Shown here in pieces: positions 47,337 through 59,115 of a stretch of DNA of 64,000 nt. Below the pieces are notes generated by a model. It had not been told where the DNA came from and searched no databases. It worked only from the letters and a program-made list of their open reading frames with translations. The stretch comes from Capitulum mitella (Eukaryota > Arthropoda > Thecostraca > Pollicipedomorpha > Pollicipedidae): assembly GCA_030062745.1 (NCBI GenBank), contig CP099843.1, forward strand, positions 2,109,001 through 2,173,000. The letters are read 5' to 3'. Positions within the stretch are counted from its first letter, which is position 1. Each line of letters begins with the position of its first letter. The position numbers and the translations under genes were made by a program.

Positions 47337-48554
47337 TTAACCCTATTCCCGGCAGGAGGGGGGGCTGAATCCGCCCTTCCTCAGGTTTTTTGCTTGCCAA
47401 TTCCAGGCTTTTTAACCCAGCTTCACAACAAGTTGGTGACTTTCCCTAGCTATTCTTTCTACGTGCTGTGACAAAATTTCAAAATTCTATTTTGCTCAGG
47501 GGCGGAGCCAGGTAACATTTTTGGGAGGCACTTCATGCAATTTTTGGCCATGTTGAGGGTAAAAGGAAAATGTCTGCCAAAAACAGAGTTTTAAACGTAG
47601 AACTTAAAACTTTATATGGATGTATAGCTAAATGATTGGGCAATGTGCAGATCTGATTTTGTTTATCTGATGTCATTTTGGAAGGTCACGTCAAGGTCAA
47701 AAGTCAAAATTTGTTTTTCGCAATAATTTCGGCGCCGTTTTTTTCCAACGCCAAACCCGGAATATATATGACGCAGGAGGGTGCCTTCTACTTGTGTACT
47801 AAGTTTCAGCTTGATGTCGGGTCAGGTCACGGAGCTATGACCTAAAATGTCAGTGCGCATACCCTATATCGCAATAGCCAAAAAAAGGAAATTTTTGAAA
47901 TAGAGTAAATTCAAATGATTGAAAACGTTTAAAGATGATATTAAATGCACACGACATCATTCCGAGTGACCCCAAGGTCACTGGAGGTCATTTAAGGCCA
48001 AAGGTCACAAGTTGATCTGAGAAACGCGTGACCATGACAGTTCCCCCTTTTTCATGTCCCTGGCACCGCCTATGCTAACATTATACAAACATTGTAATGT
48101 GATTTGTACTTCTTTAATATAACATGACTAGCAGAAGCCAAAAAAGGGTGTTTGCCTCTTCTGTTCATTCAGTTGTAAGAAAACTAATCCTCCTATTTTT
48201 GAAACCCTGTGAACGCCCATGAATTTTCTCAGAATTTCAGATTTGCGGACCCATGGTAAAAGCCCTATCCATAATTTCTCGATTCATGCCAGTTTCATTG
48301 AAATCGGTCCATAAACAACGCAGTTATAAGAGGTCCAAAAGTACCCCCCATTTTGACATTTTTGCCCCCCTGTATCCCTAAATTTCAAAATTTTGATTTT
48401 TTTTTATAAAAATGTAGTTCACGTGACGGCAAATCGATTGCCGTTTGTCGCGATGAAATCGGACAAGTAGTTCTCGAGATCTCAGGGGGGGGCCGAATCC
48501 GCCCCCCCTGCCGGGAATCCACCATACCGTCCAGCCCTCCGGGAAAAGGGTTAA
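47337..48554 (-). mobile_element. TTAA-type non-autonomous element, family B, copy 3 (complete, inverted)
   Basis: TTAA (47337-47340) then CCCTATTCCCGGCAGG; the other end is GGGAAAAGGG then TTAA (48551-48554). It is inverted relative to copies 1 and 2, with a 1210-bp body. The subterminal CCGTCCAGCCCTCCGG segment at its distal end matches the left-end region of copy 1 (GGAGGGCTACACGGAATGG), so copies 1 and 3 are closest. Confidence 0.8.
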
Positions 48555-51500
48555 TGCAAAATTGGGCGTATTTATAATACTAGCTATGGACAGGAGATTC
48601 CTCTTTGGATGAAGTGTATTGCTCAGTCGTGCAATGGATACAGTGGTAAACAGTTGTGGAATTGTCTCCTAGGAGGAACCAAAACGGACAATTAGTCGCA
48701 ACTAACACGACATCAGAAGGTACCACACGCAGAGCGCAAGACACTTTGAGCATTCAATTATGCTCGAAACTACCTCATCAAGTTTTGCATCTTTTAATGT
48801 GTGGTTATTAAATTCCTTCGCAATTTTTGTGTCCCTAACCTTTCCTTTTCCCTTCACAATCCTTCACCTTTTGCCCTTCAAACTGACTTTTCGCATTGAG
48901 CACAGCCCCGGAACGGCCACCGTGATTTACAACGGGCGTTTTTGTCCATCGCTTTCATACAATGGACTCTTTTTTCAATTGGCTCTCAGTTTTGTCACAT
49001 GATTGTTCTTACCTTCTGTTCCTGGGCGTCGCCATTCCTTTAGATGGCAGGTCAAGGAAAACAATACAACATGCGGCTGTAGTCAGCTGAAAATTGCAAT
49101 GGTGACCAACAGTGCCAAAACGTTCGTCTTGTTTTCTTGCTTCTTTCCTTTATTTTGTTTTGACTCCCCTGTCAACCCTGTCAATGCATGTATGAATGAG
49201 GAACGGATAACGGCGCCCACCCCAATGTCCTTCATTTTGAAGCTCCAAATAGTCAGTTGGTAGCCATTTTCAGTGTATGTCGCAGAAGTGGAAGACAGGA
49301 TGCTTAAGGGCTCCAACTTTTTTCATCTTAGGCCGAAATAAAGATTATTGACCCGCTGTAGGCATTACTGTTCAATGTGAAAGTGTTTTCTCTGGCAACA
49401 GTGGTTGTAAGGCGGCTATTAAGTTTTGGAACATGGGAGGTTCCATGGGGAATACAAATGTTTACGGCAAATATGTGCAGACTGCGTTGCGAATGGCGTG
49501 ACTGGTATGACTCCGAGGCACATTTTGCGCCTTTAGCGCACATTTGGGGGTGTCACCGACCGTGTGGTCGAGCCTGTGCTGCCCAGTAGACAAATGTCGG
49601 GCGAATGGCAAAAACGACTCTTTTAAGAGAGCAAAGCAGAAGAAGAGAGGGAACACCGAAAATAAAGCAGCTTTTCGACGGAGGAAAAAGAAAAGTTTAC
49701 TGAACAGGATGGCTGGTGCTGACAAAGGCACAGACATGTACTGTTTGGAAGAGGTGTGCCGTGAAGATGGGTATGACTCAATGTAGGATCTGAGAGCACT
49801 GAGCGCGAGAAATATGCAGCAATGGGCGCAGCAACAGGGGCTCTGTTTGCGACACGTTTTGCTCGTGGTTGGCTTGCAGTGCGGACGCGCCAGCGGCTAT
49901 TCCTCGCTGCGACTTGACTCGCGGCTGCGTCAGCACCCCTAACCGCAGACGACAATCAGGCCAAGATTCCTGTGTCTTTACGTTCTTCCATCAGACGGCT
50001 GTCCCGAAGCCATGTCGCTCTGTAAGGAAATGCTGTGTTCGCGATATGTCTGGGGTTAGGTCATGAGGCTTGATAGCAATGAAGAACAATAAGCCGTCCA
50101 GCTCATTACGTTTATTTTTGGCTGCATAAGAATACTTTTTCCCATCATGCCCCAGAGTTGGAATGAGCTGACATCGCATCGACACCAAAAGGCAATCATT
50201 TGCGCATTCCACATTTCCCATGAACATTATTAGCTTGAAATCTGTAATGTAAACCACTGTTAAATAAAGATAAAGTCTGAGCATCCCAAATTTCTGCAAA
50301 TGATTACACTTGTGATCTTTGCTTATATTCCCTCTACAAAACATTCTTCACATCAGCTTTGTGGAATGAAAAAGTCTGACTTCTAGAGCCATCACTGGCT
50401 TCAACAAGCCGAAGCCACTTACAAATGGCGTTGCAATAACCTCCTATGATGCTCCCTACATCAGAGTTCGCCACGGTCCCAAAATAACAGAGCCGAAGGT
50501 CTGAAGGGTCCGTGCTCAACAACGTCCATGCTAAACAATGACAAACTCCGAATTAGTTTTCGCTTCAGGCACAGTTCAGCTAATTATATGTCAAAACTCA
50601 ACGTCTGACATAAAAGTATTCAGAATAATTGGGCCCAGACCGGGTCCGAGCCCTACGAATTTGGGGTTAGCCTGCCATAGCCCTACCCGAACCCTAGGGC
50701 CGGCCATGAACCCATAAGGCTGGCCCGGCCTGCGGCGAACATTGCCTTACACTCACCCTCCTCCGGTTTGCTGCGCGCTATTCATAGATGTTATGAACTG
50801 GCGATTTAACAGCCTGTTGATTTTCTCTGGCAGCTTCTTATCAGGCGGCTTGGCTGGCAGAAACCCGTAAGTAAATTTGCGGCAGAAGAAGTTTATATCT
50901 CAAGCCATTTATCGGTTAAAGGAAGACTGCTGATTCGAGTTACGCGACCACTTATACGTCGTGGATTGTGAGTCGCCGCATTACATATGTGAATAATATT
51001 GAAGCAAGCATTCAAAGCTCGATTTCCATCAACTGCATGACTGCTTTCGATCCCTGCGCTCGTTTGCTCCGTCTGAATTAGTCAGACAAGCGCAGTCAAC
51101 GAACACAGCCATGTAAACGACGACAAACAGAGTTCTGAATGAATATGATTGCTTGCTTGAATATAATTCATTGATATCTTTTGAATGGGGCTTCCCTGAT
51201 CAACAGTCGCGCAGGAACCTAAGGAGCAGGAACCTAAGGAAATATCTTTAAGCTGTCTAATGCTAAGGCTATGTTAAATATCCAAAATTGTTTAGAAGTC
51301 AGCAAACAAAAATATTTGTTTAATAATTTTGGTGGTCTTGACGACCTCATAGCACCTCATGTGAGAAATATCCTGATCCGTTCGCTTACAGGAATCTGGA
51401 ACCTGGGCATATGAGGGCACAGGTTAATAACTGCATTGCTTTGCTGACCTAATGCAATCTCTTTAACTGCATGTTATGAGCTGGTCTTAATAGAAGGCTG

Positions 51501-52195
51501 ATTTTGTTTGGAAGGCTTTCATTGGTTTGGCTGACAGAATTTCACGGACTGAAAATAAAGGTAATTTGCAAAAATGGCAAGGTAGTTTTTCTTTTAAACA
51601 TACTTAAGCTGTAAGACATTAACTGCTTGGAGATGAGTGACCAATGGGAGTCATACATCACGGGATCACCGACAGTTGCTCACGACGTCTCCTTCACGCC
51701 AGTCATACTCTAACTGATATTTATGCAGTATTGAAACTGACTATTATATAACTGGCATTCGCAGGGTCAGCTACCGCGGAATTTGCAGTAAAGAACCTGT
51801 ACCACTTTGCGGACTCAAAGTAAATTCTGCACACGACATTTCTGTTCATAACTCAAGTCATGCCTAGAGACAAGGAGACATTGTGCGGCAGAGCACACAT
51901 CAATCAATGTTTCAAGATACTAGTCCAGAACCGGGCCCGCTATACAGCTGCAAAAGCCCTTTCTCATCAGATCACGAGTTACATCCTTCACCGCTGAACA
52001 CGGTCTCCATCGGGCCCATAAAGAACCTCTCCCTCTGGGGTGACACCGACAGCTTCCATACACGGACTAGCGCCCTTTGTCGCGAACGTCGCTCCCTTCT
52101 CGCACAAACACGCGGCCCATTTTTCATGACGTGTCTCGCCCGAACAGCGCACTCGACTAGACACTGACAGACGGCCGTTTTTCACTGTCGCATCA
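48555..52195. other. No recognised gene
   Basis: Open frames at 48760-49263, 49544-49786, 49623-49955 and 49991-50344 have no recognised domain. A GC-rich patch of GGGCCC/CCCGAACCC phrases lies at 50630-50750. GCAGGAACCTAAGGA occurs twice in a row near 51210-51240. No exon assignment. Confidence 0.4.
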
Positions 52196-52745
52196 CGCCG
52201 CTAAAGCAAACATCACCATCGCGGCCGCGCTCGCAGGAATCCTGCAACATCGCCGCGAGGGCCGAACCTCGCTGCGCCGAGTCGGCTGCACGCGCTGCGC
52301 TCGGCCCGGCGGACCCGCCAGCCGGCCGGGTTTGCGGCCGCGCGCGACTCGTTGTCTCATCCCACTCCGTCAGCGGCGGCGCGCCGTCCTGACAATGCCC
52401 TTAATCCGTTTCCATCACACTGTCTCATAAAGCGGCGGCTAAAAAATGCATAAGCGCGGTCCCAGGTGTGCGGCGCGCCCGGCTGACACTCGGATTGATG
52501 ATGCCGCCGGATTAAATGGCGCTTCGATCTGCGGTGGCCGGCCGCGCCCGCCGCCCGCTGACGGCGCGGATCGCTCAGCGGAGACGCCGCGCCGAAATGA
52601 GACCGCCGCCGCGGAAACGGCGCGGATCGCTCAGCGGAGACGCCGCGCCGAAATGAGACCGCCGCCGCGGAAACGGCGCGCCGACGGCCGGCGGTGGCGG
52701 GACCGGCCGCACGGTGGTCGCAGCCTCAGTCTCGCCGGAAATGAA
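52196..52745. promoter_or_regulatory. CpG-rich island
   Basis: Sharp rise in G+C with dense CG, GCCGGC and GCGCGC. It is stop-poor in several frames (for example 52446-52754 plus), but those translations are Arg/Ala-rich noise. ATTAAA/TTAATC sites sit inside otherwise GC-rich DNA (52399-52515), a mixture also seen in the other islands. Candidate promoter or enhancer. Confidence 0.5.
52563..52674. repeat. Perfect 56-bp tandem duplication
   Basis: GGCGCGGATCGCTCAGCGGA begins at 52563 and again at 52619. The two 56-bp units appear identical, implying a recent slip or an assembly duplication. Confidence 0.9.
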
Positions 52746-52873
52746 TCCAGCTAGACTGAAAATTCAGACCAATCATCCTGCCTCCTAACTTCCCCTTTTT
52801 CCGTTTTTATCCTCCTGGACTTCTTCTCGCTGTGTTTCTCGAAACTAAGGCCTCCTTCATTTCCTCCGGATCT

Positions 52874-53105
52874 ATCCCTGTCTGCCTCTGCCTCTGCCTC
52901 TACCTCTGCCTCTGCCCCTGCCCCTTTCTTTTCCTCTGCCTTTTTTCTTTCTCTCTCTCTGTCTCTCTATCCCTCCCTCTCTGTCTATCTATCTGTCTAT
53001 CTATCTATCTATCTATCTATCTATCCGTTTATTTATTTATTTATTTATCTATCTATCTATCTATCTCTCTATTTATCCGTCTATCTATCTCTTTCTTTCG
53101 TATAT
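52874..53105 (+). repeat. Pyrimidine-rich microsatellites (CTGCCT)n, (CT)n, (CTAT)n, (TTTA)n
   Basis: CTGCCT/CTCTGC repeats (52881-52923) pass to CT-rich DNA (about 52946-52986) and CTAT/TTTA repeats (52986-53080). The leucine/serine-rich open frame across it is repeat noise. Confidence 0.9.
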
Positions 53106-54584
53106 TTGCCATATATTTTTATTCACTTTCTCTTAGTTCTTCGTTTTTCGACAAAAAAAAAACGCGTTCATGAGTGGTAAAAACATTTCATCACGAAGTG
53201 GCATTAGACTACTAATAGTCTTTCATTCCTTTTCGGAATTAGGAGTTATTATTCTTTATTTCCTTCTCATCCATAAGCGAAGTGGTCGTTTCATGTGCAT
53301 ACGTAACTCGTTCCTCAGCGGGTTTTTGACATCAGCAACATAAATAGAACGATCCCTCACATGAAGTCATTTGGTAAGGGAGACTATTACTGACACTAAT
53401 GTCATGATGGAAATACTTCATAAATGGATGCCATTCAGTCGGCCGTTTTTTTGCAAAACTGATACTGCGCAAAGTTCAGTATTGCATTAAATGCTGTAAG
53501 GAAACACAATAAACATGCTTCCTTTCATTCAAAGTAGTAGCATCTTTGGCGTCTAATGATAAATCAGCTATCACATAAACTAGCCTGAAGTAAATTTTGC
53601 AGACCTGCGCACGGTTTCAAGGAGACTGAAGCTGAAAAACGTTGCCGTGATGGATGCGTTTCAGACGCGGATGATGCGCCGGCCCATTCATTAGGAGTCC
53701 CATGTGGCTCGTTAGACGGCCAGAAAGCCGACCGGACGTGCACGTGACAAATGAGGTGCTCGCCCTCATGAGGCTCCGCCGTCACGACGGCCATGTGTTG
53801 CGGAGGCACCGCTGTCTGTTGCACGGTAACCGGCACGCACCAGCCCAAAGAGCTTCCGGTTCGCGACGTAAAAACTTCCCGAGTAGCACGAGGTACCTCG
53901 GTTTGGTGTAATCCATGCGACTCATATTGCTGGTGTCCCGAGCATTGTACGTGATGCGATGAATGGCGTAAGACAACCAGCAAGTTACCACAAGGCACAA
54001 GACCCTCATCCGGCTTTCTGTACACGCCCTCAGCTGTTCATCTGACGTCTATGAAATTGCACGGAAAGAATGTTTTGTGACATAAATGTTCGTAAGATAA
54101 CGGAACAAATGGAAGGTTGAAGGAAAAACCGTTCTCTTTGCTCGGAACTTGCGGCCTCAGAGGCATGTTTTAAAACAGCGACAGCAAGAAGAAAAAACAG
54201 CAACAGCAACCACAACAACAACAACAACAACAGCAATAATAATGATAATAAAAACAATATAGCATTTTTGTCCATTTACATACAAATATTCAGTTTTTGA
54301 GCCATAAGTACTTCTATCCCATTTTGGTTTTTCATTTTTCGAGAAAACAAAAGATCCATCTGGTTCTCATAGATCAGACAGCCAATGACATTCCTTTCGA
54401 ATGTCAGCCACTAAGTCAGTCGCCTCTAATACAGTTTAAGGTCCTAGATTCTCCTCTACGTTCCAAATCATGCTTCTTTAGGATGTTCTCCCGGTCAGAA
54501 CGTGATACGCATGGACTGGCATCTCCTTTTTTCAAGAACCACGTAAAGGTTGGGTGCCGCTGGCTCCCCGGCCATGCATCGTTC
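53106..54584. other. No recognised gene; one unassigned open frame
   Basis: A 153-codon minus-strand frame covers 53564-54025 but opens with GTG, not ATG, and shows no domain I can name. The second minus frame (53782-54009) is also open. It is compatible with chance or with an eroded retroelement. A CAA/CAG-AAT microsatellite lies at about 54196-54258. Confidence 0.4.
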
Positions 54585-54890
54585 GGGGCCTCCTGTTTCC
54601 AGGACTACGTGCGGCCCAGGATCTCCTGTGTCCAGGACTGCGCATTGCTCAAGGCCTCCTGTTTCCAGGACCACATAATTCCCAGGCCATCCTGTTTCCA
54701 GGACCAAGTGCTGCCCAGAACCTCCTGCTTCCAGGACTAGGTGCGGCCCAGAACCTCCTGTTCCCAGCACTACGCGTTGCTCAGGACCTTTGATCCAGGA
54801 CCAGGACCGCATTCCTCACAAGACCTCCTGTTTCCAGGACCACGCGCAGTCTCCTATTACCAGGACCCCTGTTTCCAGACCGAGGCGCAG
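54585..54890 (+). repeat. 33-bp minisatellite (CCTCCTGTTTCCAGGAC type)
   Basis: Units such as GGCCTCCTGTTTCCAGGACTACGTGC recur about every 33 bp with changes. Because 33 is a multiple of three, all frames stay open, giving 11-residue peptide repeats on both strands (for example SCFQD every 11 residues). These should not be read as proteins. Confidence 0.85.
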
Positions 54891-54894
54891 CTCA

Positions 54895-55015
54895 GGGCCT
54901 GCCGTTTTCAGGTCTCCTGCGGCCGCCACCCTGCTCTTACCGGTGCTAAAAGCCGGCGGCCCGCAGCCGCCTCCGTCGCCGGCCGACGATAAGCCCGCAG
55001 TGATGAGCACGGCAG
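54895..55015. promoter_or_regulatory. Small GC-rich island
   Basis: GCGGCCGCC and GCCGGCGGCCCGCAGCCGCC type sequence, similar in style to the other islands but short. Followed by ordinary AT-rich DNA. Confidence 0.35.
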
Positions 55016-56089
55016 ACACATCCCCTTATCTCCAGCTGCCCGGAATCTTGTTATATTCAATGGAAATTGGAGAAAATTGCAAATAAGAGAACGTTATGAT
55101 CAGTTGCCATAGTGACGGAATACTGGCGGGCGTTTTATGCCGGAGGGGGATTTCAAGTTGGCCGAGTTTTATCCCGGGCGTATGGCCAGATTTAGGAGGC
55201 ATATTTCACACAGAAAGGAATGTCATGTAGCGGGATTCATCCGTTGCGGTGCTGACATATAATGCGAGCCCTGATACACGCGTGGATATGCATCCTGATA
55301 CGTTTTCAAGGGCAAAGATGACCACGCTTAAGAGTCAGTTATTGGAAATACGCACAATCAAACTGGTACTGAGGACTTACAGTTCCCATTGCAGGAGCTA
55401 AGACTACATTGGTCGCAGGAGTTCAGTTTCCTTGCGAATTTTTCGTGCAGTCTCTCCTCAGAAAACTTTGACTGTAGTGGGCATTTACGCTCCGACTGGA
55501 TTACCCATGCGATTTGGGAGATTTGAACCACGCCTATCAGCGCAACAATGCGACGCACTTCCAGTTCATGGTACGTTTATGTTCAGCGATCTCTGACTTG
55601 CCAAAAAAAAACAAGCAACCACACGAAAGTATGCATAATAACAAAGACAGAGTAAGGCAGAAGACCAGACCGAATAACGCATGGTTGTGCCGACCGGATC
55701 TTCGCATCTTTAGTCGTGCGCTAAATTTCCGCAACAAACTCAGCCTTTCCGACCTGACATGACACGATCGAGCGTGGAGTTAACGATTTATGCAGCAGGG
55801 CTAGTTAAGGAAGAGCTTTGATTCCAATCATTACTCGAAACGATCATTCTGGTCAAATTATAAGAACGAAATGCTATTTGTGAAACTAATGTTTGTAAAT
55901 TTCTTTTTGACGGAAAACTTTTATTTTCTGGTTAATTATTTACATTACAGGTGGATATTCGAAAACTTATGAACTGTATCACAACCGTATGGGTGGGTCC
56001 CGGACTTCCCTTAACTTTTGCCGGGGGGAGGGGCTCATGGGAGCCTACACCTCCGTTTTTCTGATTAAAGCCAAAAAAGCAAAAAAAAC
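55016..56089. other. No recognised gene
   Basis: Nothing coding recognised. A G-rich GCCGGGGGGAGGGG block at 56020-56035 may be a transposon border. Confidence 0.4.
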
Positions 56090-56640
56090 ATATATTATGT
56101 TTGTTTTCGATGCGAACACACTTTATGTGGCCACAGATGATGGGAACTATACTCATGCTTTTTTTCTGTGCAGTTTGTACTGCCCCAAATCTTCTAATTT
56201 TTGGTCGACAAAAATGGAAGCCCTTGACGCCGCGAGGATGACTTCGCACCAAATATCAGTTTGCTGCATTACGGCCGTGCCCGCCGCCGCGTACCTGAGT
56301 GGCTGAAGTGAAAAATGCTTTGGGGGCACATATTTTATGATGTAGAAGGGATATTGCATGGCACAATACCATTTCATGCTGTACCGTGTCTGGTCAATGA
56401 TAATGTGGCAGGTGATAAGCCAGGCGCCAGAAACGACCAACTCGTAGACTTCAATACCCTGACCTTGGCTGACCTTGTTTGTTTTAAATATGATAGTTGC
56501 AGGCTTCATATGCGTGCCAGACACATTTGAAGCGTATTTTAGCCAAGACACATGTTTATACATTAAGACATAACAAGGCCCCTATCCTTACAAAAAGACG
56601 ACTTTTCGCCTTTATTTTCCGCTTTCCTTATGATGGTTTC
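56090..56640 (+). repeat. Interspersed repeat family E, copy 2
   Basis: Collinear with about 39930-40640 in the same orientation (see copy 1). Differences include indels in the T-rich parts. The origin of the family is unknown. Confidence 0.55.
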
Positions 56641-59107
56641 ACGACATGAAAAGCTCGCATTTGGCTGGAATAAAAAATGCGATATGATGAATTTGCTTCA
56701 AGTGCCCCTTTTCTACGACACAGGTAAATCAGGCTTTCGGTTTGCTTTTAAAGCCGTTTAAGCCACGTAGAAACCCTGGTTATGAAAGTTTTCTGGCAAA
56801 AATGTCAAGAGGGTAATGTAACCTAAGATGACTCTTGCGACATTAATATTGGCCTTATTTCAAAAATTCAAGCTGCTCTCTTCTGGCTTCCCCAGGGGAT
56901 TCCGAACAGAGTTTTAACTTTTCCGTGAGGCTTACAATTCTCGGGGTCTGAGGGGGATCTCATGAGATCCCGGCCAGTGAATGGGCCCGCCGTTGTGTGT
57001 TAATATCCGACCAGGCCACATCCCTGGATGATGCCGCTGAATGGTGTGTGCTACAAGAAGAAAAAATGGATGGGTGTGGCTGTGATACTCTGAGACCGTA
57101 TCTCACTGAATGAGGTCTGAGGAACCTGAAGACCTAGACTGACCAGCGTCGCCAACTAATGATCAAGACGACAACATACGCAAGCCAAGTCTTATGCATG
57201 TCGTGAATGAAGCGGGATAAGGAAGTAAACGGGTTACGGAATTAGGAGGGAAAGGGGTTAAGAGGTATTACTAGATGTTGTAAAACTAGAATGCAAGGCT
57301 CTTAAATGGATGATTACATGTAGTAGAAAAACATGACGGTCGCCCTGTAGTTCCTGGATTGCTTACAATTCACGGACAGCGTACGGACTACATGGCACGC
57401 CGTTACGAACGATGCAAGTGCTTCTGATGACCTGACGTGGTCACACGACGCCGCACGGCACACTCCGGTTCCTGGAGGCGCAGGGTGAAGCTGAGGGTTT
57501 CCTGGAGGGATGTTTTCAGACCGCAGTCGGGGAGAAAGCGGGAGAGACTGTCGACATTGCCGGAGTCGACTGGAACGCCGGCCGTTCCCGCACTCGACGT
57601 GCAAACAGAGCCGCTGGCAGTGTAAACGGAGCTTGTTATCTTTATTGTTAAGTTGGTCGAGCATAATTAGATTGGGAGGTAACCAGCCGGCAAATATTAC
57701 CTCAAGAAACAGTAGGCTCGGAAGTAACATGACGTTAAGCCGATGACTGGCAACGAAAAGAACCCTAAGCGTCCCTGGCGGGCGAAACAGGTGTAAGAAA
57801 AGCTTTCACTCAGGCCTCTCAGCAGGAACTGGCTATGCTCATCATCCACCCAGTTTCAAATTTTGACCCCGCAAAAGGCGTGTGAAAAATGTCCATTGCC
57901 TAAGAATGCATGCTCAAACAATGCGTCAAATTCCCCGTTTCAGGGAGAAGTTTTGTCCAATGCACTGAGCCGAATGGTGACTAGAGAACTTCACACGCTG
58001 TAAACCACACACGGCCCTCATGGTCTGGATGGCCACTTCCGAAAGTGACCAGTGGCGTTTCAACGCACGCGGTTCAGCGTTGGTCCTCCCGTTCTGGCTA
58101 GACGGCTTCGAAGCGCGTCGGCGTTCGATTTTGAACTCACTTTTCAGCTGGCAACTAGCCAACAAAGCATTGCGCCGACTAACGTACGGTCGCGTCGCGT
58201 CTTTGCCAAAACGAACAGCTTTTGCCACAAAGTAAGCTGTTACATAGAACGGCACAATTGGGTACACGTCTGGATTTAAAATACAACAAGCTCTTGCTAA
58301 CAAATCAGAAATAGCGTCATAACGTGTCATTTTGATGCAATTTATATTCAAAATGTTTATTGGCTAGATGGTGAAAATAGTGCTCATTCATACAATAATC
58401 ACGTAGTCTGCCCCACATTAGCTCCAGTAAAGTTATCGAACTGCCAGGAGAAGGACAATTAAGTTTGCCTTACGTGGCTTCGGTATATTCTGACGTCATT
58501 GATGTCTGTTTCAGGTAAATGAACTGTGAGACACCTGCGATGCAAGCTGTGCAGTTTCACATCGATAATATAGATAATTTCACCCGTTTCATGTAGAATT
58601 TCAAATTGATTCCCTAGGTTTCCGTCGCATTGACCGGCACGCAAATTCAAATTGACAAATTACAAAGAGCAACCATGCAGACGCAAAAGTAACGCCGCAT
58701 CGTATTCACCATTTGCTTCGGACGGAAATGCTTCTTGAATGTCCAGTGAAAGCAAAAAACTGACCGACTAATATAATTTGAATTCATTATTTGCGATGCC
58801 AGATCGTAGGTCATGCGTTGTTGTGCCAAATGGCATATTTAACTTTTTTAATGGTACAGTGATCACAGGTGGTCAGTTTTGAATTGTTCATTTATAGTGG
58901 AAAATGCGAAAATCGACAGCAGACATCGTGCCTGTCTGTAGCGATGTCTGTATTTTTTTCAAAATACCGCCGCCATAAGGCGAAGTATTTGCAGAAACAT
59001 ATGGTTCCGCTTGGTTATAATCTCGGCAGGAGCGAATCACTTGTGGTCCTGGCTGAAGCGTAGGTCTCCCACGAAATGCGCATGCTGGCACGGGCTCGGT
59101 TTCGACA
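56641..59107. other. No recognised gene
   Basis: Open frames at 57314-57730 (minus, 138 codons) and 57926-58351 (minus, 141 codons) have no recognised domain or splice-linked partner. Confidence 0.4.
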
Positions 59108-59115
59108 CCTGTGCC

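Noticed and set aside
53564-54025. 153-codon minus-strand frame
   Set aside because: Starts with GTG, not ATG, has no recognised domain, and a second frame is open across the same DNA. A decayed retroelement remains possible.
57314-58351. Two minus-strand frames of 138 and 141 codons
   Set aside because: No motif, no splice evidence.
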